Origin: Salinicoccus sp. Bachu38
GTDB lineage: Bacteria > Bacillota > Bacilli > Staphylococcales > Salinicoccaceae
Direction of reading: 5' to 3'
Assembly: GCF_038561955.2 (NCBI RefSeq)
Contig: NZ_CP138333.2
Span: 868,001 to 932,000, forward strand
DNA: 64,000 bases
The notes below the pieces were generated by a model. The model saw only the letters and a list, made by a program, of their open reading frames with translations, did no database searches and was not told the DNA's origin. Positions 17,423-26,841 of this stretch are shown here, in pieces. The position numbers and the translations under genes are program-made. How positions within the stretch are numbered: the first letter of the stretch is position 1; every line of letters starts with the position of its first letter.

Positions 17423-18881
17423 CGTTTCTGATAAGAGAGGATTGGAGCCATTCGTGCGTGGTCTTGCGCGCAATGACTATGAAATCTATTCCACAGGGGG
17501 CACATTGAAGGCAATAGAATCCTTCGGGGTCCCGGTCGAGAATGTCAGCACGCTGACAGGTTTTGAAGAAATATTGGACGGGCGCGTGAAGACGCTCCAT
17601 CCGGCTGTCCATGGGGGCATCCTGGCAGATCGTGACAACAAGTCACACATGGCGGCACTCGAATCGGAGGGCATTGCACCGATCGATCTAGTGGCGGTGA
17701 ACCTTTATCCGTTCAAGGAGACGGTGGCACAGGCGGATGTGACGGAGCACGATGCGGTCGAGAACATCGACATCGGTGGGCCGACCATGCTGCGTGCTGC
17801 TGCAAAGAACTTCAAGCACGTCACAACGGTCGTATCCCCCGAAGACTACGGGGAAGTCGTCCAGCGCATCGAATCGGACACGCTCGATGAAACATACCGC
17901 CGCTCCCTGATGATCAAAGTGTTCCGTCATACGAACGACTACGACCAGGCGATCGTCAACCATTTCAGCCAGGCGGAAGAAACACTGCGCTATGGCGAGA
18001 ACCCGCACCAGTCGGCCCGCCTTGTCAGGACGACGGAGGACCGCAATACGATCCTCAATGCCGATGTGCTCCATGGCAAGGCACTGTCCTACAACAACCT
18101 GCGTGATGCCGATGCCGCGTTCCAGCTGGCCAAGAAGTTCACGATGCCGGTGGCGGTCGCGGTCAAGCACATGAACCCTTGTGGTGTAGGCACGGGCGAA
18201 ACGATTGCAGAAGCATTCAGGAATGCCCATGAAGCGGACAGCCAGTCCATCTTCGGCGGCATCGTCGCGCTCAACAAGACGGTAGACCGCGAAACGGCGG
18301 ATCAGCTCCATTCCATCTTCCTCGAGGTCATCATTGCGCCGAACTTCGATGAAGCAGCGCTTGAAGTGCTCACACAGAAGAAGAATGTCAGACTGCTCGA
18401 GGCCGACTTCCGTGAGGACGAACACGCAGAGGAGTTCGTCAGCGTGTCCGGCGGCTATCTCGTCCAGTCCCAGGATACGGGAGCGCTCGAGGAGAAGGAC
18501 ATCAAGGTGGTTACGGATAATAAACCGACGCGTGAACAGATGACTGCCATGGCACTGGCCTGGGAAGTTTCCAAGCATGTCAAGAGCAATGCGATCGTCC
18601 TTGCGAATGAGAAGCAGACCGTCGGCATCGGCGCCGGACAGATGAACCGCGTCGGTGCGCTCAAGATTGCCATCGACCGTGCGCTTGAACTCGGTGACAA
18701 TGTCGTGATGGCAAGTGACGGCTTCTTCCCGATGCCGGATACTGTCGAACTCGCGCACACGCATGGCATCCGGTCGGTCATCCAGCCGGGCGGCTCCAAG
18801 CGCGATCAGGAATCCATCGATTTCTGCAACGCAAATGGCATGGCGATGGTCTTTACGGGCATGAGGCATTTCAAGCATTGA
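17403..18881 (+). CDS. purH: AICAR transformylase/IMP cyclohydrolase
   Basis: A 492-residue bifunctional enzyme for the last two steps to IMP, a little shorter than the 512 of B. subtilis. The N-terminal IMP cyclohydrolase domain has [11 protein letters not shown] and [15 protein letters not shown]. The C-terminal transformylase has [13 protein letters not shown] with the catalytic Lys-His and ends [12 protein letters not shown]...TGMRHFKH, the usual C-terminus. A terminator-like hairpin separates it from purD. Confidence 0.96.
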   Translation: MKKALISVSDKRGLEPFVRGLARNDYEIYSTGGTLKAIESFGVPVENVSTLTGFEEILDGRVKTLHPAVHGGILADRDNKSHMAALESEGIAPIDLVAVNLYPFKETVAQADVTEHDAVENIDIGGPTMLRAAAKNFKHVTTVVSPEDYGEVVQRIESDTLDETYRRSLMIKVFRHTNDYDQAIVNHFSQAEETLRYGENPHQSARLVRTTEDRNTILNADVLHGKALSYNNLRDADAAFQLAKKFTMPVAVAVKHMNPCGVGTGETIAEAFRNAHEADSQSIFGGIVALNKTVDRETADQLHSIFLEVIIAPNFDEAALEVLTQKKNVRLLEADFREDEHAEEFVSVSGGYLVQSQDTGALEEKDIKVVTDNKPTREQMTAMALAWEVSKHVKSNAIVLANEKQTVGIGAGQMNRVGALKIAIDRALELGDNVVMASDGFFPMPDTVELAHTHGIRSVIQPGGSKRDQESIDFCNANGMAMVFTGMRHFKH

Positions 18882-18893
18882 TCAATGGATACC

Positions 18894-18918
18894 AGCCGGA
18901 TGCGTCCGGCTATTTTAT
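18894..18918 (+). terminator. Attenuator-like hairpin between purH and purD
   Basis: A 7-bp stem AGCCGGA/TCCGGCT with loop TGCG is followed by ATTTTATTAT. It lies in the only sizeable gap (56 bases) within the pur operon. The broken T tract suggests partial rather than full termination. Confidence 0.55.
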
Positions 18919-18937
18919 TATCGAAAGGAGCAGTTTT

Positions 18938-20200
18938 ATGAATGTTGCTGTAATCGGTGGCGGTGGAAGGGAACATGCATTGGCAAGGAAGCTTGCCTCA
19001 TCCAGGCGCGTGGAGAAGATCTTTGCCGTGCCGGGGAATGACGGCATGCGGGATGTGGCGGAAGTGCGTCCGGAGATCGGGGAGACCGATTTTGAGGCGT
19101 TGGCGGACCTGTGCATAGAAAACGCGGTGGAATGGGTCATCGTCGGTCCGGAAGCACCGCTTAACGAAGGTGTAGCCGATTTTCTGGAGGGGAAGGGCAT
19201 CAAAGTGTTCGGGCCGAGAAAGGCAGAATCGAAGATCGAATCCTCCAAGGCATTCGCAAAGGACATCATGGAGCGGTACGGCATCCCGACAGCGAAATAC
19301 CAATCCTTTACGGATTATGACGCTGCCTATCAATACATAGAATCAGTGGGGGCACCAATCGTCCTTAAAAAGGACGGTCTTGCTGCCGGCAAGGGTGTCG
19401 TCGTTGCCACGGACATGGACGAGGCGCTCGCCGGCCTTGATGCGCTGATGGAAGGGGCCGATGCCCCGGTCGTCATCGAGGAATTTCTGGAAGGGGAGGA
19501 GTTCTCCCTGATGGTGCTCGTCAATGGGGAGTACACACATTCCTTCGAGATCATCGCCCAGGACCATAAGCGCGCATTTGATGGGGACGAAGGGCCGAAC
19601 ACCGGCGGCATGGGCGTATACGCACCGGTCGAACATATCTCGGAATCCGTAAGGAAGGCGGCGGTGGAGCAGATTGTCGAACCGATGGCACACGCCATGG
19701 TGGCAGAAGGCCTCGACTATTTCGGCGTCCTCTACCTCGGTGCCATCGTGACGGAAGAAGGCGTCAAAGTCATCGAATTCAATGCCCGCTTCGGCGATCC
19801 GGAAGCACAGATCCTGCTCTCCCTGATGAAGGATGACTTCATTGACGTGCTTGAGAAGGTGGAGCGGAAGGAATCCTTTGAACTGACCTTTGCGCCCGGG
19901 CATCAGGTGGGCGTCATGCTCGCAAGTGCCGGCTATCCCCTGGCCTATGAAAAAGGGCACACCATCGATTTTGATGATGTGCGGGACGCGTGCTATGTCA
20001 GCGGTCTGAAGCAGGAGGATGGGAGATGGTGCACAAACGGCGGCCGGGTACTGCTCGTCACCGGTGAAGGAGCGACGATTGAAGCGGCGGTCGACGCAGC
20101 ATACGCCAATGTCGATAGGGTGTCCTTTGATGGGGAGGCATTGTTCCTGAGGCGGGATATCGCCCGCAGGGCACTGAACCAGGGTAGACCGGAAGCATGA
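18938..20200 (+). CDS. purD: GAR synthetase
   Basis: A 420-residue phosphoribosylamine-glycine ligase of the ATP-grasp type. VAVIGGGGREHALARKLA at the N-terminus, KKDGLAAGKGVVVA, and the NARFGDPEAQ metal-site motif are present. The ATG at 18,938 follows AAAGGAG; an upstream in-frame ATG lies before the hairpin at 18,894 and adds residues with no counterpart in the family. It is the last gene of the pur operon. Confidence 0.96.
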   Translation: MNVAVIGGGGREHALARKLASSRRVEKIFAVPGNDGMRDVAEVRPEIGETDFEALADLCIENAVEWVIVGPEAPLNEGVADFLEGKGIKVFGPRKAESKIESSKAFAKDIMERYGIPTAKYQSFTDYDAAYQYIESVGAPIVLKKDGLAAGKGVVVATDMDEALAGLDALMEGADAPVVIEEFLEGEEFSLMVLVNGEYTHSFEIIAQDHKRAFDGDEGPNTGGMGVYAPVEHISESVRKAAVEQIVEPMAHAMVAEGLDYFGVLYLGAIVTEEGVKVIEFNARFGDPEAQILLSLMKDDFIDVLEKVERKESFELTFAPGHQVGVMLASAGYPLAYEKGHTIDFDDVRDACYVSGLKQEDGRWCTNGGRVLLVTGEGATIEAAVDAAYANVDRVSFDGEALFLRRDIARRALNQGRPEA

Positions 20201-20260
20201 AATTTGTCTGGTTGTGCGTCACGAGCGGCAATCGGGTCCAAAACAGTAGAAATCCACATA

Positions 20261-20307
20261 AAAAAGGCGTCGCCAGAACACCGTCCGTGTAATGGCAACG
20301 CCTTTTT
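20261..20307. terminator. Bidirectional terminator after purD
   Basis: A long stem AAAAAGGCGT(C)GCCA/TGGC(A)ACGCCTTTTT with one mismatch provides A and T tails on both sides. It serves purD and the converging gene at 20,309. Confidence 0.85.
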
Positions 20308-20308
20308 G

Positions 20309-20497
20309 CTATTCGAATGAATCCTGAATCTCATCTTCAGTCCTGTCGGTACCGGATTCGTCCCTTTCAAGGTCTTTCCCCTTATCGACTTTCCTGTCCG
20401 CCTCGGTATCCATCTCTTCTGATGGGTTTTCCTTGGTGCGTGCTTCCTGTGCTGCATCTTCGATTTCGGATTTCTTATCTTTATCTTTAAAGTCCAT
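20309..20497 (-). CDS. Small acidic hydrophilic protein, SigB-type promoter
   Basis: A 62-residue protein made almost entirely of Asp, Glu, Lys, Arg, Ser and Thr, with no Cys, Trp or hydrophobic segment. I do not recognise a family. The ATG at 20,497 follows AGGAGTG. The perfect SigB-type promoter at 20,568-20,593 and the composition, like that of the gene at 502-696, suggest a general-stress, probably disordered protein. Confidence 0.75.
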   Translation of the reverse strand: MDFKDKDKKSEIEDAAQEARTKENPSEEMDTEADRKVDKGKDLERDESGTDRTEDEIQDSFE

Positions 20498-20567
20498 TTG
20501 AAATCACTCCTAATATTACTGGTTTGATATCATATATATTTATTACTTATCTGCTGTTAGTTGGAGT

Positions 20568-20593
20568 ATACCCATGCTTTTGGACCCTTAAAC
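20568..20593 (-). promoter_or_regulatory. SigB-type promoter, consensus match
   Basis: On the minus strand GTTTAA and GGGTAT are separated by 14 bases (20,574-20,587), an exact match to the SigB consensus. It drives the gene at 20,309-20,497. Confidence 0.85.
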
Positions 20594-20688
20594 AAAACTT
20601 TGGACATTTCTTTTCAGACAGATGGTTCATTCCATGCATTCGGAGAGGAATTCCTCTATAATGGGAAGGGATATTGAGGTGAAATGAA

Positions 20689-21912
20689 ATGAAGTGGTTG
20701 AAGCAACAAAGCGAAGTGATCATAAGCATCCTTCTGGGAGTGTTCTTTGTCGTTCTGGGCCTGTTCATACTGTTCAATACGGGCAGGATCAGAGGCAATG
20801 GCGAAGCTGCCGGCACTCCCCAAATAGATACATTTTTTGACCTTTTCAATGCGTTTTTTGTAGAGGTCCTCAACATATTGGGCATGGTCATCGGCGGATT
20901 TCCGATCATTGCGGGCATACTGTCCATCCTGTTCGGACTTGGCATGTTCAAAATCGCCCAGCTCATCCGCAGGACGACGGAATATGATACGGAGCTGTCA
21001 TTCTTCTTCATTGGGCTCTCGTTCCTCCTTTTCCTGCTGACGACACTGCTGATGTTCCAGGTGTACGGCTGGTTTGCACTCCTGTTCCTGCTCGCATTCA
21101 TCATCCATATGCTCTACAACATCTTCAACGAGTATCTGGATCCGCGGCACCGCAAGGAACACTATATGGTCATCCTGTTCTTCTATGGACTGGCCTATTT
21201 CTTTACACAGACTGCCGTCTATTCGAATATCGATGTGACGCTGTCTCCGACGGATGTTCTATCGATCAACATGTTCTTCGGTATCCTCTGGGTACTGTCG
21301 CTCATGGCCCTGTGGGTCGGTGTCTTCCTTTCGAAGTCGAAAAATCTGCTCAAAAAGCCGAAGCAGGGCGACCGGGCGACACTCTCCCGCAAAAATAAAA
21401 GGCGCAGGCTGCATCCTGACGAGTACCTCGGATTTTCAAAACAGCTGTACGACATGCGCAACGGTCTGCTCCGCAGAGTGAAGACGTTCATGGAAATCGA
21501 ATTCCCATACTGGCTGAAGCCGAACTATATCGAGCTGCTGCTCGGGGCACTTGTGCTGATCTTCGTCCTGATCGAATTCAACAATCGTCATGGTGTATTC
21601 ACAGAAGGATATTTCAGAATATCCGATATGCAGTATATATATGAATGGGTCAATCTGTTCATCGCCCTGGCATTGGCAGTGGCCTACCTGTTTACGACGT
21701 TCTTCAACATGACACAGGGCAAGTACTATCACCGTCAGATGATCGTCATCACGGCTCTATGGCTGAAAGTGACTGTAAGCCTGTTCATCACCCTGTTCAG
21801 GGACGTGGAACTGTCCCTTTTCATACTGCCATTCAACATTCTGCTCGTCCTGCTGACGACGCCGCTGTTGATCATAAGCGTATTCAAAGAATTCCATAAT
21901 AGGGGGAGATAA
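20689..21912 (+). CDS. Polytopic membrane protein of unknown function
   Basis: A 407-residue protein with about nine to ten hydrophobic helices. An N-terminal hairpin (about 10-32 and 58-90), a group of helices (100-145, 165-185, 200-220), a strongly basic cytoplasmic loop (KPKQGDRATLSRKNKRRRLH, about 222-245), then further helices to the C-terminus. I see no transporter signature or catalytic motif. S. aureus encodes a membrane protein of similar size, AuxA (lipoteichoic acid stability), in the same broader region; similarity to it is untested. The ATG follows GAGGTGAAATGAA. hutG starts 3 bases downstream, so they may be co-transcribed. Confidence 0.75.
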   Translation: MKWLKQQSEVIISILLGVFFVVLGLFILFNTGRIRGNGEAAGTPQIDTFFDLFNAFFVEVLNILGMVIGGFPIIAGILSILFGLGMFKIAQLIRRTTEYDTELSFFFIGLSFLLFLLTTLLMFQVYGWFALLFLLAFIIHMLYNIFNEYLDPRHRKEHYMVILFFYGLAYFFTQTAVYSNIDVTLSPTDVLSINMFFGILWVLSLMALWVGVFLSKSKNLLKKPKQGDRATLSRKNKRRRLHPDEYLGFSKQLYDMRNGLLRRVKTFMEIEFPYWLKPNYIELLLGALVLIFVLIEFNNRHGVFTEGYFRISDMQYIYEWVNLFIALALAVAYLFTTFFNMTQGKYYHRQMIVITALWLKVTVSLFITLFRDVELSLFILPFNILLVLLTTPLLIISVFKEFHNRGR

Positions 21913-21915
21913 GAG

Positions 21916-22818
21916 ATGAAGCATATTGAACACCACACTTTTACAGGAAGAACAGACAACCCGGATGTCCGGGAACGCATGCATCAGGTCATCGGCCAGT
22001 GGAGTGAGGAGACGCCTGCTGGCGTACCGGTGTTCATCGGCTTCCGCTCCGATGAAGGGGTGCGGCGCAACAAAGGGCGCGCTGGTGCATTCGACGGACC
22101 GGTGAAAGTACGTCAGAAACTCGCTTCCCTGTCCTATACGGAACCGGTATACGACTATGGCAGCGTTGTCGGGGACGAGGAACTCGAAGCGTCACAGGAA
22201 GCTCTGGGTGAATGTGTCGGTGAAGTGCTCGCCCGGGAACAGTTTCCGCTCATCATCGGCGGTGGTCATGAAACACTTTATGGACACTATCTCGGCATCC
22301 GGAGGGCCTATCCGGACAAGCGGATTGCGGTGGTGAATTTCGATGCCCATTTCGATCTGAGGAATGAACGACCGTCTTCCGGTACGATGTTCCATCAGAT
22401 TCTCTCCGAGGACCGGAGCATCGACTATCATGTGCTGGGAATCCAGCCATCCGGCAACACGAAGACCCTTTTCGATACGGCAGATGACTTCGGGGTGCAC
22501 TACGCGTTGATGGACGACGTGAGAAGGACGGATGTCTACGCGCGCACACTGTCCAAGCTGGAAGCGTATGATGTGGTGTTCGGCACCCTCTGCATGGACT
22601 CCGTGCAGCAGAGTGTGGCGCCAGGCACGAGCATGCCCGCGCAGAACGGCTATACGGCTCAGGAGATTCATGGTATGGTAGCACAACTTGCCAAGCTTTC
22701 CAATCTTGTAAGCTTCGACATCAGCGAAGTGGCTCCGCCCCTTGATGTCGATGACCGGACGAGCAGTCTGGCCGCAAGCCTATTCCACAGCTTCATGATA
22801 GAAAGGGAGACATTTTGA
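21916..22818 (+). CDS. hutG: Formimidoylglutamase (arginase/agmatinase superfamily)
   Basis: A 300-residue binuclear manganese hydrolase-like protein; HutG converts N-formimidoyl-glutamate to glutamate and formamide in histidine degradation. GFRSDEGVRRNKGRAGAFDGP near the N-terminus is typical of HutG; GGGHE and NFDAHFDLR supply the first metal ligands. The third metal motif reads TLCMDSVQQSVAPGTSMP, with Cys where most arginase-family enzymes have the first Asp of DxD. No other hut gene is nearby. The stop overlaps the next start by one base. Confidence 0.8.
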   Translation: MKHIEHHTFTGRTDNPDVRERMHQVIGQWSEETPAGVPVFIGFRSDEGVRRNKGRAGAFDGPVKVRQKLASLSYTEPVYDYGSVVGDEELEASQEALGECVGEVLAREQFPLIIGGGHETLYGHYLGIRRAYPDKRIAVVNFDAHFDLRNERPSSGTMFHQILSEDRSIDYHVLGIQPSGNTKTLFDTADDFGVHYALMDDVRRTDVYARTLSKLEAYDVVFGTLCMDSVQQSVAPGTSMPAQNGYTAQEIHGMVAQLAKLSNLVSFDISEVAPPLDVDDRTSSLAASLFHSFMIERETF

Positions 22819-23996
22819 TGAATACGATACAGCTGAAAAAAGGACATGAACGGGCCTATTTCAATGGGCAGCTGAATATAGCCAGGGAGGACCTGAGCGA
22901 TGATACATTCCTGAAGGATGGCGAAATCGTCAGGCTCGAAGATACTTACGGCAGACTGATGGGCATCGCCATGATCAGCTTCGAACAGAAGGCGCAGGGC
23001 TGGGTACTCACGCGTGATGAGCGCGAAGTGATAGATGATGCCTTCATCGAAACAAGGATCAGGGAGGCACTGGAAAAGCGCACACCCCTCTACAATCAGG
23101 AGGATACGACGGCATTCCGCCTGTTCAATGAGATAGGGGATGGCATCGGCGGCTTCACCGTCGACAATTATGACAACCATCTGCTCATCACGTTCTATTC
23201 CCGCGGCATCTATAAGATCCGCGACCTGATCATCAAGACATTGATGGTGGAGCTGAAACCGGACTCCATTACGGAACAGACACGATTCAGCGACCAGGGG
23301 AAGATGACGATAAACAACCGGCGGATAATGGGAAATGTGGAATTCCCCATTACGGTGCTCGAGTCGGGGCTGATATATAGCGTGCATCTCGATGAAGGTC
23401 CGATGACGAGACTCTTCCTGGATCAGCGCGAGACACGCAAGACACTGATGCAGAATTCCTCCAACGCGAAATCCTTCCTCAATCTGTTCAGCTACAGCGG
23501 CACATTTTCAATCGCAGCCAGGGAAGGCGGAATGATGACGACAAGTGTCGACCTGGCGAAGCGGAGCCGGGAGCTGATCACAGAAAACTTCAATGCCAAC
23601 AATCTGTCGCTTGACGGACAGAGCATCTATATAATGGAAGCTTTCGAATACTTGAAATACGCAGCGAGAAACCGTCAGAGGTTCGATGCGATACTGATCG
23701 ATCCGCCGAGCTTCTCACGCTTCGGCAAGAAAGTGTTCAAGGTGGAGCGTGATTTCCCGAAACTCATCCAGGAGGCGCTCAAAGTGCTGAAAACCGGAGG
23801 CCATCTGATACTCAGCCAGAACCTCGAGTCCTTCACATTGAACCAGTTCAAGCGGCAGATAGACCGGACGCTGACGCAGGCGGGGTACTCCTACACGCTT
23901 GTGGACGTCAAGGGATTGCCAAAGGATTTCCCCACAGTGAAGGGATATAAGCACGGCAAGTATCTCAAAGTGGTCACGGTGGAAATCAACAAGTAG
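22818..23996 (+). CDS. Class I SAM-dependent rRNA (cytosine-5) methyltransferase, RlmI-like
   Basis: A 392-residue protein of the RlmI/YwbD family, which methylates 23S rRNA cytosine. An N-terminal PUA domain (about 1-75) is followed by a linker and a Rossmann methyltransferase domain with FLNLFSYSGTFSIAA (SAM motif I), VDLAKRSRELITENF, and the catalytic loop LIDPPSFSRFGKK. The length fits the family. I take the ATG at 22,818, which overlaps the hutG stop (TGATG); the TTG one codon upstream is less likely. Confidence 0.88.
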   Translation: MNTIQLKKGHERAYFNGQLNIAREDLSDDTFLKDGEIVRLEDTYGRLMGIAMISFEQKAQGWVLTRDEREVIDDAFIETRIREALEKRTPLYNQEDTTAFRLFNEIGDGIGGFTVDNYDNHLLITFYSRGIYKIRDLIIKTLMVELKPDSITEQTRFSDQGKMTINNRRIMGNVEFPITVLESGLIYSVHLDEGPMTRLFLDQRETRKTLMQNSSNAKSFLNLFSYSGTFSIAAREGGMMTTSVDLAKRSRELITENFNANNLSLDGQSIYIMEAFEYLKYAARNRQRFDAILIDPPSFSRFGKKVFKVERDFPKLIQEALKVLKTGGHLILSQNLESFTLNQFKRQIDRTLTQAGYSYTLVDVKGLPKDFPTVKGYKHGKYLKVVTVEINK

Positions 23997-24016
23997 CATA
24001 ATCCGTGGAATGAATT

Positions 24017-24042
24017 GGTTACCAGCGGACTGAAATGGGTAT
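24017..24042 (+). promoter_or_regulatory. Possible SigB-type promoter for the gene at 24,089
   Basis: GGTTAC is followed after 14 bases (24,023-24,036) by GGGTAT. The downstream hexamer is perfect and the upstream one has two changes. It lies 46 bases before the start codon. Confidence 0.5.
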
Positions 24043-24088
24043 ATTCAAAACGACAACGATCAAAATAATGTGCAAAGGAGTTTTGAAT

Positions 24089-24541
24089 ATGAGTGCCCAA
24101 CCGCTCACTGAACAGCAGATAGAAGAGAAAGAACAGGAAGCCCGTGAAATGGTCCACCAGAAATCGCTCTATTCCTCCCTCGCGGCCGCCCTCCCGATTC
24201 CATTGCTCGATGTCGGTACGGATATGAAACTGATGAAGGATATCAGGCAGGAGGCCGAGGAGATTTTCGGGTTCGACCACAATGAGGTGAACGAACTTTC
24301 AGATGACCTGATGAACCGTGCTGCCGTAATGGCGACAAGCATAGGAAGTGAATTCATAGGCAGCCAGACGACCAAGATCCTGTTGAAGCGGGTCACTAAA
24401 AATTCCAAGATTACGAGATTCGGGCTCATACCGATCCTCAGCAAAGTCCTTGGGGCCGCCATCAGCTACAAAGTGATGCAGAAGCTCGGTAACGACTATG
24501 TGGACAAATGCGTGGAAATTGCCAGGAACCAGACGGCCTGA
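24089..24541 (+). CDS. EcsC/DUF697-like small protein
   Basis: A 150-residue protein with a charged N-terminal helix (EEKEQEAREMVHQK) and then SLAAALPIPLLDVGTDMKLM, an amphipathic or membrane-associated segment. Further GSEFIGSQTTKILL and FGLIPILSKVLGAAISYKVMQKLG segments follow. The alternation of short hydrophobic helices recalls EcsC or DUF697 proteins, but I cannot settle the family. The ATG at 24,089 follows AAAGGAG; the in-frame ATG at 24,035 overlaps the putative SigB promoter. Followed by a strong terminator, it is probably monocistronic. Confidence 0.7.
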   Translation: MSAQPLTEQQIEEKEQEAREMVHQKSLYSSLAAALPIPLLDVGTDMKLMKDIRQEAEEIFGFDHNEVNELSDDLMNRAAVMATSIGSEFIGSQTTKILLKRVTKNSKITRFGLIPILSKVLGAAISYKVMQKLGNDYVDKCVEIARNQTA

Positions 24542-24550
24542 TGACCGGAA

Positions 24551-24594
24551 AACCCTCCTTTAAAGCATCTTTTTAAAGGAGGGTTTTTATTTTT
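24551..24594 (+). terminator. Terminator
   Basis: A 14-bp perfect stem AACCCTCCTTTAAA/TTTAAAGGAGGGTT is followed by a T-rich tract. Confidence 0.9.
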
Positions 24595-24653
24595 CGCCAC
24601 ATTTTCCAAGAATGACTTTTATTTATGACCCATGTGGGACAAAAAGTGAAAAG

Positions 24654-24709
24654 TTTACGCTTATATCGATCGTGGTATATTAGAATATCCCTATCATACG
24701 TGGTACAAT
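24654..24709 (+). promoter_or_regulatory. Tandem SigA-type promoters of ptsHI
   Basis: TTTACG (24,654) is followed 16 bases later by TATATT (24,676-24,681). Downstream, TGG-TACAAT (24,701-24,709) is an extended -10 element. Both precede the ptsH start with a leader of roughly 55-85 bases. Confidence 0.5.
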
Positions 24710-24770
24710 GAAGCTAACCATGTATGTCTATCATGTAAACTTATAACGCATTCTAAAGGAGACTAACGCA

Positions 24771-25037
24771 ATGGAACAAAAATCTTATCTGATCACAGAC
24801 GAAACAGGAATCCACGCAAGACCAGCTACAATTCTGGTGCAGACAGCATCCAAATTCGATTCCGATATCCAACTGGAATACAACAGCAAGAAAGTGAACC
24901 TGAAATCCATCATGGGTGTCATGTCACTCGGTGTCGGCAAAGATTCGGAAGTGGCAGTCTACGCGGAAGGTAAAGATGAAACTGAGGCAATTGAAGCGAT
25001 TACTGAGACCCTTTCAAAAGAAGGACTGACCGACTGA
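24771..25037 (+). CDS. ptsH: Phosphocarrier protein HPr
   Basis: An 88-residue PTS carrier. His15 in GIHARPA is phosphorylated by enzyme I, and Ser46 in [12 protein letters not shown] is the HPr kinase site that links sugar status to CcpA. The ATG follows AAAGGAG. The stop overlaps the ptsI start by one base. It is relevant to the cre-type sites seen in the ilv region because HPr-Ser-P is the CcpA co-repressor. Confidence 0.97.
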   Translation: MEQKSYLITDETGIHARPATILVQTASKFDSDIQLEYNSKKVNLKSIMGVMSLGVGKDSEVAVYAEGKDETEAIEAITETLSKEGLTD

Positions 25038-26764
25038 TGTCAAACATCCTAAAAGGAATTGGTGCGAGTGACGGTGTAGCAATTGCACCGGTATACTCCC
25101 TGGAAGAGCCTGACCTGTCATTTGACAGCAAGCAGATTGAACCCGGTGGTGAAGATGCCGAGGTTGAACGCTTCAAGGCTGCTTTCAACCAGTCCAAAGT
25201 AGAAATCACCAGAATCAGGAACCACGCGGAGGAGTCGGTAGGGCCGGAGCATGCTGCGATATTCGATGCACACCTGCTTGTGCTGGATGATCCGGAGTTC
25301 CTTGGACCTATCGAAGCCCATATCCGCAATGACCAGAAGAGTGCGCCTCAGGCACTTCTGGAAACAAGGGACCAGTTCGTCGCCGTGTTTGAAAATATGG
25401 AGAACGAATACATGAAGGAACGTGCTGCAGACATCAAGGATGTATCGAAGCGTGTCCTCGCCCATATGCTCGGAAAGGAACTTCCCGACCCAAGCAAGAT
25501 CGATACACCGGTAGTCATCGTTGCAGAGGACCTGACACCTTCCGATACAGCGCAGCTGGATAAGAATTTTGTCAAAGGGTTCGTGACGAATGTGGGCGGG
25601 CGGACCTCCCACTCGGCCATCATGTCCCGTTCCCTGGAAATCCCGGCAGTCGTCGGTACGAAGGATATAACGGCTATTGCGAAAGTCGGCGATGATATCA
25701 TCGTGGACGGCAGTGCAGGGGAAGTCATCGTCAATCCGACCGAAGACGAAGTACTCGTCTACAAGGACAAGGAGGCGCGCGTTCAGGAAGAGAAGGCGGA
25801 GCTCCAGAAACTTGTCGATGAGCCATCTGAATCGATGGACGGCATTACAGTCGAACTGGCTGCGAATATCGGGACACCGGACGATCTGGAAGGTGTGAAA
25901 TCGAACGGCGCCGAAGGCATCGGACTCTACCGTACGGAGTTCCTCTATATGGGCAGGAATGAACTGCCTACGGAGGATGAGCAGTACGAAGCCTACAAGA
26001 AGGTGCTCAAGGACATGGAGGGCAAGCCGGTCGTCGTACGTACACTGGATGTCGGCGGGGACAAGGAACTGCCTTATCTGGACCTTCCCAAGGAGATGAA
26101 TCCGTTCCTCGGGCACCGTGCCGTGCGCATGACGCTCGATAACCCGGAACTCTTCAGGACACAGTTGCGTGCACTGCTCCGTGCGAGCCAGCACGGCAAC
26201 TTGAAAATCATGTTCCCGATGATTGCGACCATAGATGAATTCAACCGTGCGAAAGCACTGCTGATTGAAGAGAAGGACAAGCTTGTCGACGAAGGGGAGA
26301 AGATCAAAGAGGATATCGAAGTGGGTATCATGGTCGAAATTCCTTCGGCAGCGGTCATTGCAGACCAGTTTGCGAAAGTCGTCGACTTCTTCTCCATCGG
26401 AACAAATGATCTGATCCAGTACACGATGGCTGCCGATCGGATGAACGAATCCGTGAGCTACCTGTATCAGCCGCACCACCCTGCGCTTCTGAGACTCATC
26501 AAGATGGTGATCGATGCAGCGCATAAGGAAGGCAAATGGGCAGGCATGTGCGGAGAGATGGCCGGCGACGAGCAGGCCGTGCCACTCCTTCTTGGACTTG
26601 GACTCGATGAGTTCTCCATGAGTGCATCTTCAGTACTGAAGGCGCGCAAGCAGATCTCCCAGCTTAAGAAGACGGATATGGAACGTCTGGCTGCAGCAGC
26701 AATCGAATGCAAGGACTCGGAAGAAGTGCTTGCACTGGTTGAGGAATATACAGACAGAATATAG
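25037..26764 (+). CDS. ptsI: PTS enzyme I
   Basis: A 575-residue phosphoenolpyruvate-protein phosphotransferase. The N-terminal HPr-binding domain leads to [12 protein letters not shown] with the phosphorylated His192. The PEP-binding barrel has [34 protein letters not shown] and the catalytic Cys in [11 protein letters not shown]. It forms an operon with ptsH and ends at a strong terminator. Confidence 0.97.
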   Translation: MSNILKGIGASDGVAIAPVYSLEEPDLSFDSKQIEPGGEDAEVERFKAAFNQSKVEITRIRNHAEESVGPEHAAIFDAHLLVLDDPEFLGPIEAHIRNDQKSAPQALLETRDQFVAVFENMENEYMKERAADIKDVSKRVLAHMLGKELPDPSKIDTPVVIVAEDLTPSDTAQLDKNFVKGFVTNVGGRTSHSAIMSRSLEIPAVVGTKDITAIAKVGDDIIVDGSAGEVIVNPTEDEVLVYKDKEARVQEEKAELQKLVDEPSESMDGITVELAANIGTPDDLEGVKSNGAEGIGLYRTEFLYMGRNELPTEDEQYEAYKKVLKDMEGKPVVVRTLDVGGDKELPYLDLPKEMNPFLGHRAVRMTLDNPELFRTQLRALLRASQHGNLKIMFPMIATIDEFNRAKALLIEEKDKLVDEGEKIKEDIEVGIMVEIPSAAVIADQFAKVVDFFSIGTNDLIQYTMAADRMNESVSYLYQPHHPALLRLIKMVIDAAHKEGKWAGMCGEMAGDEQAVPLLLGLGLDEFSMSASSVLKARKQISQLKKTDMERLAAAAIECKDSEEVLALVEEYTDRI

Positions 26765-26771
26765 AAATTTC

Positions 26772-26802
26772 ACACGCATGGATTAATCCATGCGTGTTTT
26801 TT
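26772..26802 (+). terminator. Terminator of ptsHI
   Basis: A 26-base perfect palindrome from ACACGCATGG to CCATGCGTGT runs into T6. Confidence 0.9.
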
Positions 26803-26841
26803 GCTGTTATAATGGCAGAAAAGAGCTCGGGAGGATCACCG

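Noticed and set aside
17688-18878. 396-codon open frame antisense to purH
   Set aside because: Same reasoning; purH is complete and well conserved on the other strand.
25118-26524. 468-codon open frame antisense to ptsI
   Set aside because: It is opposite enzyme I, with a composition rich in Cys, Arg and His and no recognisable motif.
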